A stretch of DNA of 64,000 nt from Cranoglanis bouderius (taxonomy: Eukaryota > Chordata > Actinopteri > Siluriformes > Cranoglanididae), in the NCBI GenBank assembly GCA_023630585.1, contig CM042548.1, forward strand, positions 7,995,527-8,059,526, read 5' to 3'. A model generated the notes under the pieces. The model was given only the letters and a program-made list of their open reading frames with translations. It made no database searches and had not been told where the DNA came from. The translations under genes and the position numbers were made by a program. This document shows positions 37,452-47,750 of the stretch, piece after piece. The first letter of the stretch is position 1. Each line of letters starts with the position of its first letter.

Positions 37452-40400
37452 ATGTGCTTCTATCACAAGACAGCTGTCACGCCTTTAGTAAGCAAGAAAG
37501 TTCTCACCTGAAGGTTGCAGAGGTGAATCATGCCATACATCATCTGGCTCACACAGAAGCAATGGCGGAAGTTGTGGAAGGGGTTGCTACGGTAATTCTC
37601 TTGAATGGCAAGCTGGGAAAATATGAACATAAACTCATTATGGGGTCTATACATTTATACACCTATAAATTCCCATTCATAATCCCAATTACCAGAATTG
37701 TAAAAGAATATGGCCTTCCAAAATCTTCCACTTACCAGCCAGCGTTTGAGAGTAATGGGGTTCATGTTGAACTCTTTTACCAAGCCTAAGTCATGGTACA
37801 TGTATTCCAAGCAACTGAGCATCTGAAACACAAAGCAAAATCAAAGCACTATCAAATTGCTAAACACAAAGATGCATAGTGACAAAGAAATCTTGTCACA
37901 TCTAAATATTTACATTCCTCGGAAGCACACGTACTTCATTATGCTCCCAGTGCCAGACATCAAAGGTCGGCTTCTTCAGAGCTTCAATAGTCTCCTGAGA
38001 GAGTGTGTACTGAGGAGAAAGAAAATAAATGGTGTGAGGATGGATTTATTTTTCCTTCTAAAACCCATTCAAAACATTTCGTTAAAAGCACCTTTGGATA
38101 GCTGGGCACATCACGTCTAGGAGTTAATTTCTTTCCATCGTCCGAGAAGTTATACTTACACGGACAGTTCACTCTAACGAAGAAAAAAGGTGGCGTCAGA
38201 TAGCTACTCATGCAATGCGTAGCTATAGATTGACGAAACATTTGGGTTGATTGAATGAATTCCATGACCATAATAATTCGATTTGCTCTCCAACTGCTTA
38301 CCTTCCTCCTCCTCTGGAAGTCATCTCATCTCTCAGCTTCTTTAAGTCGTTCTTGCACTTTTCAATCTCCACAACCTTCAGGCCCTCCACTAGGTGGAAA
38401 AAGGGGCAAAGCTCGGTATAGCAATATCACAAAGAACTACATCACGCTCTTAATGCTCATACACAGACATCAAGTATGCATAGAACACATACGCTCCACT
38501 CTCTTCTCCAACATAGCCAGCCTATTGGTCACTTCAGTTTTCAGTTCATTGATCTTGAAGGCCCTAAAGTAGAGAAAGTCTTTTCAGACACATATAGCCC
38601 AAGCAAATGTCAAAATGTACACGGCATCTGAAATGCGAAAGAGTGCCGCTTCGGTCTCTGGGAAAACAAACACTGGCATTACCTGCTGAACTGCTCTGCC
38701 ACCTGTGATAACACGTTCTGAAACATGTCTTCTTTCTCTGCGCAGGGAAGCATACAGACTGTAAATCACGTGCTAACCTAAATTATCTGCAAAATATAGA
38801 CTGAGGAAACGGTCATCAGTCATCATAAATGTCACTGGTAAAGATGGAAAGAGTCATAAGAGTGTTGGGAAGTACAATGTGTTTCACTGTATGTTACCTC
38901 CCAGCTGACCGGTGGATAGGGGAACAACTTTATATAGGGAACTGTATGGGAAGAAATTATGTGAATTAATTAGTTATCAAAAGGAAAATAGTTGGTTTAC
39001 AAGTTATGATGATGTACTGTATGAATGTGGTATATAATTGATTTACTTGGGCGAGTTGGTGGGCATGGTGGGATCGATGGATACCAGAGCTCCTTCAGGG
39101 TCCACCAACATTATAGCTGTGGCCCTGTGGAAAGAGGTAGGATCAGTTTCTAGTTATAAGCAGTATATGTAATCGCTTAGCACCCCTGAGCCACCAGGGG
39201 GCCCCGTAAGAATTCAGCTTTTTTAATTAAATAAAAAGGATGTCGCTTAGGGCCCTTATTCACCCTTTCAGCCTCTTTTTTTTCAGTTAAACCCCTACAT
39301 CTCTAGTACTTCTTAAACTTTTTGCTTTCAATAATGTACCAATAACTACATCTTCAAACTGTGAATCATAATTTGTGGCCAGTATTCTCTGGTGCCCTAC
39401 TGAGGTTAATAATAATAAGTCATTTTATGATCAATTTATGTGGAAGAATTAGGGTTAGATAAAAGTTATATAACTTATATAATAGATAGATATGAGGCAT
39501 GAAGAAACATACATGCATTTAAAGCTTAAACCAAAAGTTTCTGCAGCAACACTTTACAATAACAGTCCATGAATAATCATGCACTAATGCCTCAATTAAT
39601 ACTTAATGATGAGTTAAGGCATGTACTATTCTTGAACTAATCAAGAGCTAATCTAGTTTTATGAATTCATGCGTGAATAAAGACCACCTTAAGTACATGT
39701 TAGTACATGTTTGTCTGTTAATGTATTAATGAACACAGTGACATCCTAGACTAAAACAACAGAAAATAATCTTATAGAACACTGGTTTAAAATGTTAATA
39801 GATAATAGCATCCGCTAAATGAATAAATGTAACTGTTTTAATTTCACGCTTGTGGGCAAAGGAGCAGTGCCCCGGGCCCTGGCCAGCCAGAGCAAGTACT
39901 AGTACTACAGTGTGATTTGAAGAGAAATAGATGGAGAATGATGCAAAACAGGTTTAGATGACATTATTGCTGTTTATTATTAGTGCGTCTTTCTACAATC
40001 GATAAGGAGGATCAATGTAAATTATGAAAGTAATCCAGTGCCATCCAATGATTTTTGTGTACGCATTATACGCACTATATGACAAATTATATATACAATT
40101 TGAAATTATGCATGTTTAATTCATATTTTCTTTTATAGAGCAGGGGTTGGGAACCTATGGTTCTTTCAGTGATTGCCAGTGGCTGGATGGCGGGAATAAA
40201 TAAATAGAAGCAATTACGAATCAGCTAGTGTGTCAATCCAATTAAAACTTTAGGTATTCTAAAATAGTACATAATTCATAATCGATGCCCGTTTGTCATG
40301 TAGACACCAACCAATCGTGATGTGGCACAACAACCTCAAATTTCATTGGGCAGTGTGGAGCGGAATGGTAATTTCCCGGTCTAATTCATAAATCAGTTGA

Positions 40401-43314
40401 AAACTACATTGCCACTGTCTGTTTTCAGTTTTTTAACAAAGGTGAAACGGCTAAAAGACAAAAAGACATCGTTCTTTCCAGTCTGAATGGACAGACGAAT
40501 GTACATTTGTGGAAGTCGCATTAATGGTAAGCAGTGTTCAATCTTACTTATGTACTGCATCTTGTATTGATTTACCATTCCAAGTCCAGCAGGCCTACAG
40601 GCCTATTAGGTAAAGTGCAGGCTGTTAGGTCAAGAACACGCAGAATGTGAACGGGCCTTTATTACATTACCACTTTTTATAATTATGCAATAATAGTAAA
40701 GATAATAACTATAATAATAAGCATATACAAATGTCAAAAAATATATTAACTTTTCTCTGGCTCATAACTTAAATAAATCATAACTTTTTTTTGTTATGGC
40801 TCTGTCAGCTGAAAGGGTTCCCGACCTCTGTTATAGAACATGATTGATTTAGTTTACCCCATGTGTTAATTAATAAATTAACTAACTAATTAACTAATAA
40901 ATTAAACATGCACTAACGTACTTAAGGTGGTTGTTATTCACACTTGAATTCATAACTCTCATCGTAGTTAAGGTTAGCTCTTCATTAGTTTGTGATTAGT
41001 ACATGCCTTAACGTCTTATCATCATTAGTTTCATATTTAAGTAAGTATTAATTCAGGTATTAGTGCATGATCATTCATGTACTGTTATTGTAAAGTGTTG
41101 CTGATTCTGCTGTAGCTTAGACTTACAACATGGGTCTAAATGCTATGTCAATGTGATACTAACACACTAACATCTACTAACCTGGAGATGTTGGAAGAGG
41201 AACACAAGAGCTCTTTAATGTCACACGGACTGCAGTGACGACTGAACAACACCTAGAAAAAAAAAAAAAGCTGTGATTCAGCATTTACAGTGCTAAAACC
41301 TCACCAAATATTCATGCAAATACCGATTCATACACATGAGCTTATATCATGTAGGAAGATATAAGCTAATTAGCCGAATAAAATACGCTTGATTAAGCTG
41401 ATGAGATTGTGTAGATATATCAGGGAAGATAAACAGGCCGTTTCGTTTTGATTAGTGGCACCAGCTTGGAGTAATGGCCTACAGGTGTACGAGACAGCTC
41501 ACTCAGCTCCAGTCTCCAGCACTTCCTAATCTAGAGTGGACACATGTCACGTCCAGCTCCCACTTGGCCCTTCTGCAGCATGCATTTCACAGAGAACTAA
41601 GCACTGAGCACATGATCAACATTTCTATCAATTATATGAACAATAAGCACAGTAGAATGTGAATACAATTACACATGTACGTATTTTAGTAACGTGCAAC
41701 GACTCTGCCATATAGAGCATGCAATGCTGAGAGTGAGATGGTCCCCATGGAATAGCAGTGTAAATTGTGTGTACAATCATTTAAGATTTTTCCTCAGGGA
41801 AATGCACCTGAGAAGTGCTGACAGTGGTGCTGCAGGTTGAGCATGCTAGTAGCAGGTGTCACTGCAGCCTATTATGCCACAGACACCTGCGGATCAGGCC
41901 ATCTTCAGCTTTATTTTTAACCTCAACTCACTACTATTCCTGCACATGCTCTTGACTACTACTCCCCCTCTCCTTTTACCTGATGATAAATCATCTGCTT
42001 GGTGACCTATTTATTAAAACCATTCATAGTTGGGACACAATGATTTCAAACATTGTTTGATGCTCAGCAATTATATGGGTTAGATGAGGGTTAAATGCTT
42101 TGCTTAGGGCCAGTCGCAACCAGGGAGTCCTGAGATTCGAACTCACAGCCTGTTTATCACCCGCACAGCCAAACAAATCACAGAATATTCAGTTCAGTCA
42201 CATTTTATTTTAACTTTCAGCTATGCCGTGGACTCGGATGAAGTTTAAAAAAGTGACCTAGGTTTTTTTTTCTTTGTTGCAGTTCTGAGATTGTAGAACA
42301 GCTTAGCTTTTTGTATAAAGGCATCCGCCATGGTAGACATTTTTAAATCCAATTTAAAAGTGTATTTTTTAAAAAAAGAAATTTTTAGGCCTGTATCGTG
42401 CGTTCTGTTTGTCTTGCCTTTTCATATGTGGTTTTGTTTTTAAATGTATTTTTAATTGTTTTTTATTCTTTAATTTGCACTATTTAATTCTACTGGTATT
42501 TTATTTTGCACAATAGATATTGTCACAAAGCAACGTTCAAGAAATCGTCTAATGACTGTATACTGGGATACAGAAAGCATTAATTAAGACTACATGCAGG
42601 CCAGACTACATTAGAATCTGCTTTTAAATGGTTACTTGTCCTTGATAATTGATCATAATAATGTTAACAATGGATACTTTGACTGGAATTAGTGAAATAT
42701 TGTATATGCTTCATATTTCTCCTATTTTTTTTGTTTTGTTTTGTTTTGCTTGTCATGCTACAGAACTTACTGTTATTCGTAGCCCTTTTCCATTAACGAA
42801 CTAGAGAGGTTTTAACTGTAAAAGTGAGCCAAATTTTGGAAGATCATACTGTAGCTTTCTGATTCATCTTCAGTTTTACCAGCTGCTCTCAAATAAGAAT
42901 CAGCAACACATTGTTGCAAGGTAAATACACTGCAAAAATATATATATTCTAGCCAGTAAAATATCTTGAATATAAGCAAATTATAATTAAAAACTACTAT
43001 TTCTCTTTATTATGTTGTTTTTAAAGAAAGCCTGTTAAGTTTATTTAGCCTATACTATATCTAGATTTTTTTTTTTTACTCATTTCGACCTTGAAATTTA
43101 TTTCCTTATTCTATCTGCAAATAATCTTACTTCAAGCATTTATTTCTAGAAAGAAACAAAATGATCTACCAACAGAATAAAGCAATTTTGAGCTTGAAAT
43201 TAGTAAATCTGTTTAGAAATAGGCTTAATGCTCTTAAATTTGCTATATAATAAAATCTCATAATAGAAAAACTTTAAATAACTTTTCCTTTATTCAAGAA
43301 AGCTTCACTTACTA

Positions 43315-43410
<96 letters not shown>

Positions 43411-43906
43411 TTGCAGTGTAGGTACCTAAAAAGTATGTATTAAGTATGTATTAACCAGTATTAATCATAATGTATCCTGATGTTTTAGTCTTATTATTTA
43501 TTTTGTGAACATTGTCTTCACAATAAGTCCCAGACAGAAATGTAAAGAAATGAAAAGCCTGATGATCTGATAAAATGGCCTTGAGCTTATACTGGACTGA
43601 CAGTCATATCCTTTATATTATATTTTTTATATTTTTCTTTTTCTACTTCACTGTTAGTAAATTCTATTTTATGTAAATTCTGTTTTTTTTAATGTTACCA
43701 AACAGTTGTAAAATAGCATTTCACTGCACGTCGTACTGAGTATAGTTGTGTGTCTGCCCAATAAAATTAGAATTTGAATACTCGTGTCAGCATCAGTGGT
43801 ATCTGAGCTACAACATACACAGGAGCGCACTACTGACCTTCTGTACTTTGCCATCCACGTCCAGGTAGATGGTTTTGGGGGCGTAGGATGAAGAGCCTGA
43901 TCCCAT
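34149..43906 (-). CDS. pde9a: pde9a, high-affinity cGMP 3',5'-phosphodiesterase 9A (17 coding exons; last exon unresolved)
   Basis: Gene-level entry. The enzyme hydrolyses cGMP to 5'-GMP. Exons on the minus strand: 43838-43906, 41182-41252, 39047-39124, 38898-38941, 38683-38737, 38493-38563, 38302-38389, 38092-38173, 37935-38009, 37736-37822, 37508-37612, 37252-37334, 36997-37153, 36744-36857, 34664-34768, 34443-34571, 34149-34244. All junctions are GT-AG and in phase, giving 1509 nt (503 codons), close to human PDE9A2. Metal ligands and the nucleotide-binding glutamine are present: H257, H293, D294, D403 and Q454, each one residue above human PDE9A2 numbering (H256, H292, D293, D402, Q453). 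The N terminus (MGSGSSSYAPKTIYLD) is the conserved PDE9A start. The last 15-30 residues need one more exon downstream of 34149. The alternative, reading through the last donor, adds a non-homologous tail and is less likely. Confidence 0.95.
34443..34571 (-). CDS. pde9a: pde9a coding exon 16 (nucleotide-binding glutamine)
   Basis: 43 codons: [20 protein letters not shown] then TKPTAQIGFIKFVLIPMFET and VMK. Q454 (TAQIGF) is the invariant purine-binding glutamine. Acceptor ACTCAG, donor AAG|GTATGG. Confidence 0.96.
34664..34768 (-). CDS. pde9a: pde9a coding exon 15 (third metal ligand)
   Basis: 35 codons: LKMVLIKCCDISNEVRPTEV then AEPWVDCLLEEYFMQ. D403 in KCCDISN is the metal ligand and Y425 matches human Y424 of the active site. 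The acceptor is TGTGTAG directly fused to a (TG)n tract, with no ordinary pyrimidine tract. Donor CAG|GTCAGC. Confidence 0.95.
34771..34807. repeat. (AC)n microsatellite fused to pde9a exon 15 acceptor
   Basis: About 18 units; in the transcript it is (TG)n directly before the AG of the acceptor at 34769-34770. Confidence 0.95.
35110..35460 (+). mobile_element. L2-type LINE 3' end
   Basis: The translation includes TIFKKLLKTHLFHEHLTN, typical of the C terminus of L2/CR1-group reverse transcriptase ORFs. Further on come AAGTCGCTTTAGATAAAAG and TGTCTGCTAAATGAATAAAT, the conserved 3' tail of fish L2 LINEs and their SINEs. 5'-truncated, in pde9a intron 14. Confidence 0.75.
35500..35880. mobile_element. 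Internally deleted mariner/IS630-like element
   Basis: Inverted ends AAGTCTCCATACATAGGGG and its complement near 35842-35866. Inside, one frame reads DTVAKLINKFKKAGSVADQP then RSGRP, a helix-turn-helix transposase N terminus, after which the DDE part is deleted. In pde9a intron 14. Confidence 0.7.
36030..36435. mobile_element. R1 family fragment in a pde9a-proximal intron
   Basis: Inverted repeat TTATAGGAAATAATCAAC near 36042 and GTTGATTATTTACAATAAC near 36118, then the GGACACTCCTTCC and CTGTTACTATAGAAACAAT blocks. It lies in pde9a intron 14. A related scrap (GAATTAGCCGTTATAGAAAC) is at about 1740. Confidence 0.45.
36744..36857 (-). CDS. pde9a: pde9a coding exon 14
   Basis: 38 codons: AIITLILATDMARHGEILDS then FKHKVDNFDF and TNEEHVTC. 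The chosen donor (TGT|GTATGT) keeps the length equal to human EEHMTLLKM across the junction. A second possible donor (CAT|GTAACC) ends the exon at 36753 and would drop three residues. Confidence 0.93.
36997..37153 (-). CDS. pde9a: pde9a coding exon 13
   Basis: 52 complete codons after the split Thr: [20 protein letters not shown], then NHHCAVAFQILALPECNIFA and NVDSEAFKQIRQ. Contains the conserved NDxSxLENHH core. Acceptor CTTTCAG, donor CAG|GTTTGT. Confidence 0.96.
37252..37334 (-). CDS. pde9a: pde9a coding exon 12 (HD signature)
   Basis: Encodes EKLTLTDLGILMTAAVCHDL then DHPGYNNT. This is the class I PDE signature HDxDHxGxxN; H293 and D294 are metal ligands. The acceptor (TCAACAG) lies 35 nt from a long TG repeat in the intron. 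Donor AC|GTATTT, phase 2. Confidence 0.96.
37369..37447. repeat. (CA)n microsatellite in pde9a intron 11
   Basis: About 39 units, TG in the transcript, ending 35 nt before the exon 12 boundary. Confidence 0.97.
37508..37612 (-). CDS. pde9a: pde9a coding exon 11 (first metal-ligand motif)
   Basis: 35 codons, residues 241-275. Contains NPFHNFRHCFCVSQMMY, the PDE HNxxH motif. H253 is the predicted general acid and H257 a metal ligand. Acceptor TTCCCAG, donor CAG|GTGAGA. Confidence 0.96.
37736..37822 (-). CDS. pde9a: pde9a coding exon 10
   Basis: 29 codons: MLSCLEYMYHDLGLVKEFNM then NPITLKRWL. Start of the helical catalytic core. Acceptor TTTCAG, donor CTG|GTAAGT. Confidence 0.95.
37935..38009 (-). 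CDS. pde9a: pde9a coding exon 9
   Basis: 25 codons: YTLSQETIEALKKPTFDVWH then WEHNE, equivalent to human [23 protein letters not shown]. Acceptor TCCTCAG, donor GAA|GTACGT. Confidence 0.95.
38092..38173 (-). CDS. pde9a: pde9a coding exon 8
   Basis: Encodes VNCPCKYNFSDDGKKLTPRR then DVPSYPK, matching the start of the crystallised human catalytic construct region. The donor (AAAG|GTGCTT) is weak by consensus, but homology and phase 0 on both sides support it. Confidence 0.92.
38302..38389 (-). CDS. pde9a: pde9a coding exon 7
   Basis: Encodes LEGLKVVEIEKCKNDLKKLR then DEMTSRGGGR. Strong identity to human PDE9A, with a slightly longer Gly-rich end. Acceptor CACCTAG, donor GGAAG|GTAAGC. Confidence 0.93.
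38493..38563 (-). CDS. pde9a: pde9a coding exon 6
   Basis: Encodes AFKINELKTEVTNRLAML then EKRVE, the predicted helical segment before the catalytic domain. Acceptor ACTTTAG; the donor (GAGC|GTATGT) leaves phase 1, completed as Leu by the next exon. Confidence 0.93.
38683..38737 (-). CDS. pde9a: pde9a coding exon 5
   Basis: Encodes EKEDMFQNVLSQVAEQFSR, matching the human REELIQSVLAQVAEQFSR helix. Acceptor GCGCAG, donor AGCAG|GTAATG, end phase 2. Confidence 0.93.
38898..38941 (-). CDS. pde9a: pde9a coding exon 4
   Basis: A 44-nt exon encoding NSLYKVVPLSTGQLG, equivalent to the PYKVRPVAIKQLS part of human PDE9A. The acceptor CATACAG and donor GAG|GTAACA keep the frame on both sides. Confidence 0.85.
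39047..39124 (-). CDS. pde9a: pde9a coding exon 3
   Basis: Encodes RATAIMLVDPEGALVSIDPT then MPTNSP, matching the conserved SIDPTMPANS segment of the PDE9A N-terminal region. Acceptor CCACAG, donor AA|GTAAAT, end phase 2. Confidence 0.9.
39545..41102. mobile_element. Long palindromic MITE in pde9a intron 2 (host of nested insertions)
   Basis: Left arm AGCAACACTTTACAATAACA...GCACTAATGCCTCAATTAAT matches the complement of the right arm (...TAGTGCATGATCATTCATG, TGTTATTGTAAAGTGTTGCT) for some 200 bp, including AAGGCATGTAC and CACCTTAAGTAC blocks. A hAT element sits between the arms. No TSD was established. Confidence 0.75.
40141..40830. mobile_element. hAT element, deleted, with 8-bp target duplication
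   Basis: Ends CAGGGGTTGGGAACC and the complement of GGGTTCCCGACCTCTG are classic hAT ends. Flanks TTATAGAG (40133-40140) and TTATAGAA (40831-40838) match at 7 of 8 positions. One frame near 40452-40520 reads KRHRSFQSEWTDECTFVEV, like the N terminus of hAT transposase proteins. The rest of the transposase is absent. Confidence 0.8.
41182..41252 (-). CDS. pde9a: pde9a coding exon 2
   Basis: Encodes VLFSRHCSPCDIKELL and the following CSSSNIS, equivalent to the human VIFSKYCNSSDIMDLF region. Acceptor TTCTAG, donor AG|GTTAGT, end phase 2. It lies between two repeat-rich introns. Confidence 0.9.
42062..42175 (-). mobile_element. SINE fragment (V-SINE-like) in pde9a intron 1
   Basis: GGGTTAAATGCTTTGCTTAG, AGTCCTGAGATTCGAACTC (B-box-like on the minus strand) and AGCCTGTTTATCACCCGCAC are decayed blocks of the second SINE family. 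Confidence 0.5.
43317..43405. repeat. (AT)n microsatellite in pde9a intron 1
   Basis: About 44 AT units. Confidence 0.97.
43838..43906 (-). CDS. pde9a: pde9a coding exon 1
   Basis: Residues 1-23 (MGSGSSSYAPKTIYLDVDGK, then VQK) match the PDE9A N terminus almost residue for residue. The start is fixed by this homology. The donor is GTCAGT and the exon ends in phase 0. Confidence 0.92.
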
Positions 43907-43956
43907 GCTGGCACCTGCAGGCTCACCGAAGTAGCGAGAGGAACTCTGAGAGCCCT
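43907..43956 (-). other. pde9a: pde9a 5' UTR part of exon containing the start codon
   Basis: A possible splice acceptor (TTATTCCAG) ends at 43957, so the start-codon exon would carry about 50 nt of 5' UTR. This is inferred from the acceptor only; a longer UTR without splicing is possible. Confidence 0.35.
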
Positions 43957-44446
43957 CTGGAATAAGCCTTCCCCAAGATCAGAACCACCGAGAAGCAACA
44001 CAGGAACCCAGTGAAAACCTTATGGATGTAATAAAGTGATCAGGCTTAGAAGATCAGTTTTCCACTTAAATTGAAATTAAAAACTGACTTGAGATTAATC
44101 AGATTAATCTGAGAATAAAAACTGAGATGGTTTTGATATACCTGTATAATAGTGGCAGCTGAATTTGATGCTGTCAGAAGAAACTCCTCACTTACTCATT
44201 TGCTGGTGCATGAAGGAATGAAGCATAATTTTGCAAATTGATCAGTATAAAGTTAAAAATAATTCTGCTAAATTTATGTATTATCTTCTTCATGTAATCC
44301 TGAGCAAGACCAACAATATCCCAATAATTTTAATATACTATTCAATGCTGAACATACAGTAAATGCTTCACATCACCATCCTATCTTCCTGTCTCTGTGT
44401 ACAATAGGTTTATATCACTTTTAAAACAACATCCATATTAACTTAC

Positions 44447-44560
44447 CTGATGTGTTCAAGCTGTACCGTTCTCCCGAGGTGTATGCAGCCCCTCACTCTT
44501 CCAGGTGCTACGCATGGAGGGGAAAGTGAAAGGGGGGAGACGTGGAGGGATTGTAGGATT
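44447..44560 (-). other. pde9a: Candidate non-coding first exon of pde9a with a short uORF
   Basis: On the minus strand a strong donor (CATCAG|GTAAGT) lies at 44447, about 490 bp upstream of the acceptor before the start codon. The stretch contains a closed 19-codon uORF (44456-44515, MRST...NGTA then TGA). The transcript start is unknown, so the right edge is approximate. This is an inference from splice signals and position. Confidence 0.35.
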
Positions 44561-46840
44561 TTTAATGTAATTGCAGCTCTCCACCGTTGCCAGGGGACTG
44601 TTACAACACAGAGAAAGTGGGCTGCTCTTGTCTCTCTCAGATATCTTCAGTTCTTCTACTGCAATCGCGTTTTATACATATGCCTGCGTATGATGTCAGC
44701 CAATTCAACAATTATGCTGGACGTGCGTATTTTGGCTTGGATGGAAAAGCATTGAGAGCTTTATGCATGCATCAGGGTTGTGATAAACCGATTAAAAAAA
44801 AAAATCTTTTCAGATAAAATCTTTAACATTAGGCAGTATATCTAAGATTTCACTTTGGTGAAGAGAAAAAGGGCTAAAAGCAATCCAAAGGATATTTTTG
44901 TGGTCTGCTAAAAGCTATTCTTCATCTTGTTAGATTACAATCTGCACAATATATTTAATTCTTTAAGTGTCCCATGGATTTTCATTTATTCTACACATCA
45001 CTGATCATATATACACTATATAGTGCTCTATATAATCGACTGGACTGAACTGCGTCTCCATATAGCAGTTCCCCAGAACCCAAGTGGCAGATGTTTTTGT
45101 CAGATCTGAATAAGCAAGACAAGAAGCTGTTATACCATTTTAGCTCCTTTAAAGCATATTTTGTAATCAGCATCAATCATATATGCCTCCAAAGACAACA
45201 TATAGGAGAGAATGAAGCTGTAATTACATATGGCCGAATCATTAACACCCTTGTAAGAATAGAATCAGAGTGTCAGCAGTGTAGGCAAGAGTGAGCCTGT
45301 TCAACAGCCCTCCTCTAATTTGCCTCCTCCCCTGGGGGGCACTCATGCTTCTCACACCTTCATTTACCAAATCTATTTTGCACATACATATACGTAGATC
45401 AGTCTGCCGTTTCAGGGCGCACTGTGAGAAGAAAACAATCAGGATAGGCATAGGGGACCAGAAACCAATGTGGGTCAAAGTATTTTTTTCAAACCCTGCA
45501 GTATTACGCAGTGGACGTACAGTAAAGAGAAGCCAGAAAAGCTTATTCAATCCACCACATTAGACATTCACACTTTGGGTAATCAAGGATGCGAGAGGCT
45601 GCAATTAATCAGGGGACAAAGGCGAGGCGTCCAGTCACATTTGAATGATAAGAGGTGTTCAGGTGGAGATCTGAGAGAAAGACATTGTCCTGATAATGGA
45701 GACTCAGCTAGACTGGCTATGTGTGACTCAGATGAAGCCAGTAATATGGAAAACTCCTCTCATGGGCTCCTTTTATCTTCTCTTATCTCTGATCTATATC
45801 CCTATCTCTTTTTAAAATCTTCACCCCATGTGTACAGCTTGAAAGCCTCGGCCAAAGATTTACTGACTAAACGTAGATTGTCAACGGACGTGGCTTTGTA
45901 CTGTAAATGTTCGAGTGCTCTTGTGATCTCATTAGCAAAGAGGCGGAATCAAGGTGCTTCTTGATTTAGATGAAGCCTTTACTTTACTTGTCGCATATAC
46001 ATTACAGCACAGTGGAAACCCCCCCCCCCCCCCCCAAACATATTTCCATTAAGGTCAAGTTTAAAATGATCCTATAGATGTCTGATGAAGCAGAATCCAA
46101 AAGACGTCATAGTCCTACATATCAAAAACTGATTAACTGGAACTGGAAGTAATTCATTCATTATGAGCACTTTAATAAAAAGCCCACTTAATTAAGGCTA
46201 TTTAAAAATACCCAGAAATCCATTCAATAAAATTAGTCACATGAACAGGCTACATAGCTGATGGGACTTGATTTGACTCTATATTTATGCTGGAATACTC
46301 TGACAAACACTGGAGTGACTAAATTATCCAAGCTCCTTCCATGGAGCCTGATTAGAGCTATTATCAACACTCTAAAGCTGCATTTAGGGTCTTGCGAAAG
46401 CACTCAGTAAGCTTAACTACGCTCCTATGAAGAGTTCTTAAGCCATAAATAACAACGTTAAGCCTTTTGAGACCCATCATAGTTAAGTATAATCAAAGAT
46501 GGATATAGTCCAAAAGTACACTGAAGAAAAGTACTGTTACTTCTTTCAAAGCAAGTGCTTCAATAAAGGTAAATGTGGCAGTAATGCAAATGAACAGGAG
46601 GACAACTGAATTGAATGGAACTGAATTAATTTATATGGACTACTCACCAATAAAGCACACCATCATTTATGTAGCAAATATCATTTTGTGGTGCCATTTT
46701 TAGAAAAAAAAAAAAAACTGCATGATAAATGCCAGCATTGAACCAGTATTATTATTAGAGATTAGATATAAGTATCACAGATTAAGCATTTAGGAAAAAT
46801 AGATCCTTAACATATTTACTGGATTATGTTAACTTTGGCT
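44561..46840. other. Intergenic stretch upstream of pde9a
   Basis: No exon recognised. A C17 run lies at 46019-46035. The longer plus-strand frame at 45470-45964 has no recognised domain or splice context and is judged accidental. Confidence 0.45.
46019..46035. repeat. Poly-C tract (17 nt)
   Basis: Uninterrupted C run. Confidence 0.9.
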
Positions 46841-47503
46841 TGTTAGGTTCCCTCTCTCTCGCTACGAAGCTAGCGGAGGCTAGCGGAGCAGCGTACTTCC
46901 GCATTCCACTGAGTGCATTCCAGCGCTATTCATAAAAACCCTTCGGACTCTTTCATGAACTCACGTTTGTTTTCTTTGCCACGTGCTTCTGTTTTCTTTC
47001 ACGTCATGTCTCCGCCTCCTGTGTTTTTCCATGTACTTATGTTTTGGTTTGTGTCATGTCTCCGCCTCCTTATTCTTATTGGTTCTTGTTCATTCATTGT
47101 CATTATGAGTTTCAGGTGGCTCTTATTTGTGTGTGTTTAAAAACCCCGCTCTGTTTCCGCTTCCTTGCGGAGTATTAGATTAGTTAGAATAGTGAATTGT
47201 TTCAAGATCGTTGCTCGTTGCTCTATTTCCGTAGCTCATTGTTCGTGGTTCCCAAACCACCTCCTTGCCTCGCGTGTTTTTCCCTGTGTTTTGTTTTCTG
47301 CAGAAGGATTACTGCTTTTTTTGGATTACTGCTTCATTCGCTAAGTACTATCTCATTTTGGATTATTGTTGCCTTTTTTTTTTTTGATGGATTATGTTTT
47401 GTTGTTTTTTTGTGTTCCTGTATTTTTGCATAACACGTTCCTAATAAACTGACATTTCCCCTGCGCATGCATCCTGACTCCCCTTCCTCCCGCTTACGTA
47501 ACA
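46841..47503 (+). mobile_element. Solo LTR of an LTR retrotransposon
   Basis: 663 bp starting TGTTAGG and ending CGTAACA, so the termini are inverted (TGTTA/TAACA). It is flanked by a perfect 5-bp duplication, TGGCT (46836-46840 and 47504-47508). Inside are a TATA-like TTTAAAAA (47136-47143) and a poly(A) signal AATAAA (47443-47448) in sense order. A 5-bp duplication fits Ty3/Gypsy or some retrovirus-like families. No internal region or second LTR is nearby. Confidence 0.88.
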
Positions 47504-47750
47504 TGGCTGAACTGAGATGTAACCTAATACTCCATACTCCTGAGTAGATAATAGTGACTACATTAGTCACTCTACAAAGGTGTGTTAGAGGTGATTTTAG
47601 ATTAAATAACCACTTAAACCATGTCAATACACCATTTCATCAGTGATGAAAAGATTGATGTGATTCCTTATATGTAAACATCAATGGTATAGGCTATGTA
47701 TCAGGCAGTAACCTGGTAGTGATGGGTTTGATAAGCTTGTTCCTTGATAT

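Noticed and set aside
45470..45964. 164-codon plus-strand frame upstream of pde9a
   Set aside because: No recognisable domain, no Kozak or splice support, composition like the surrounding non-coding DNA.
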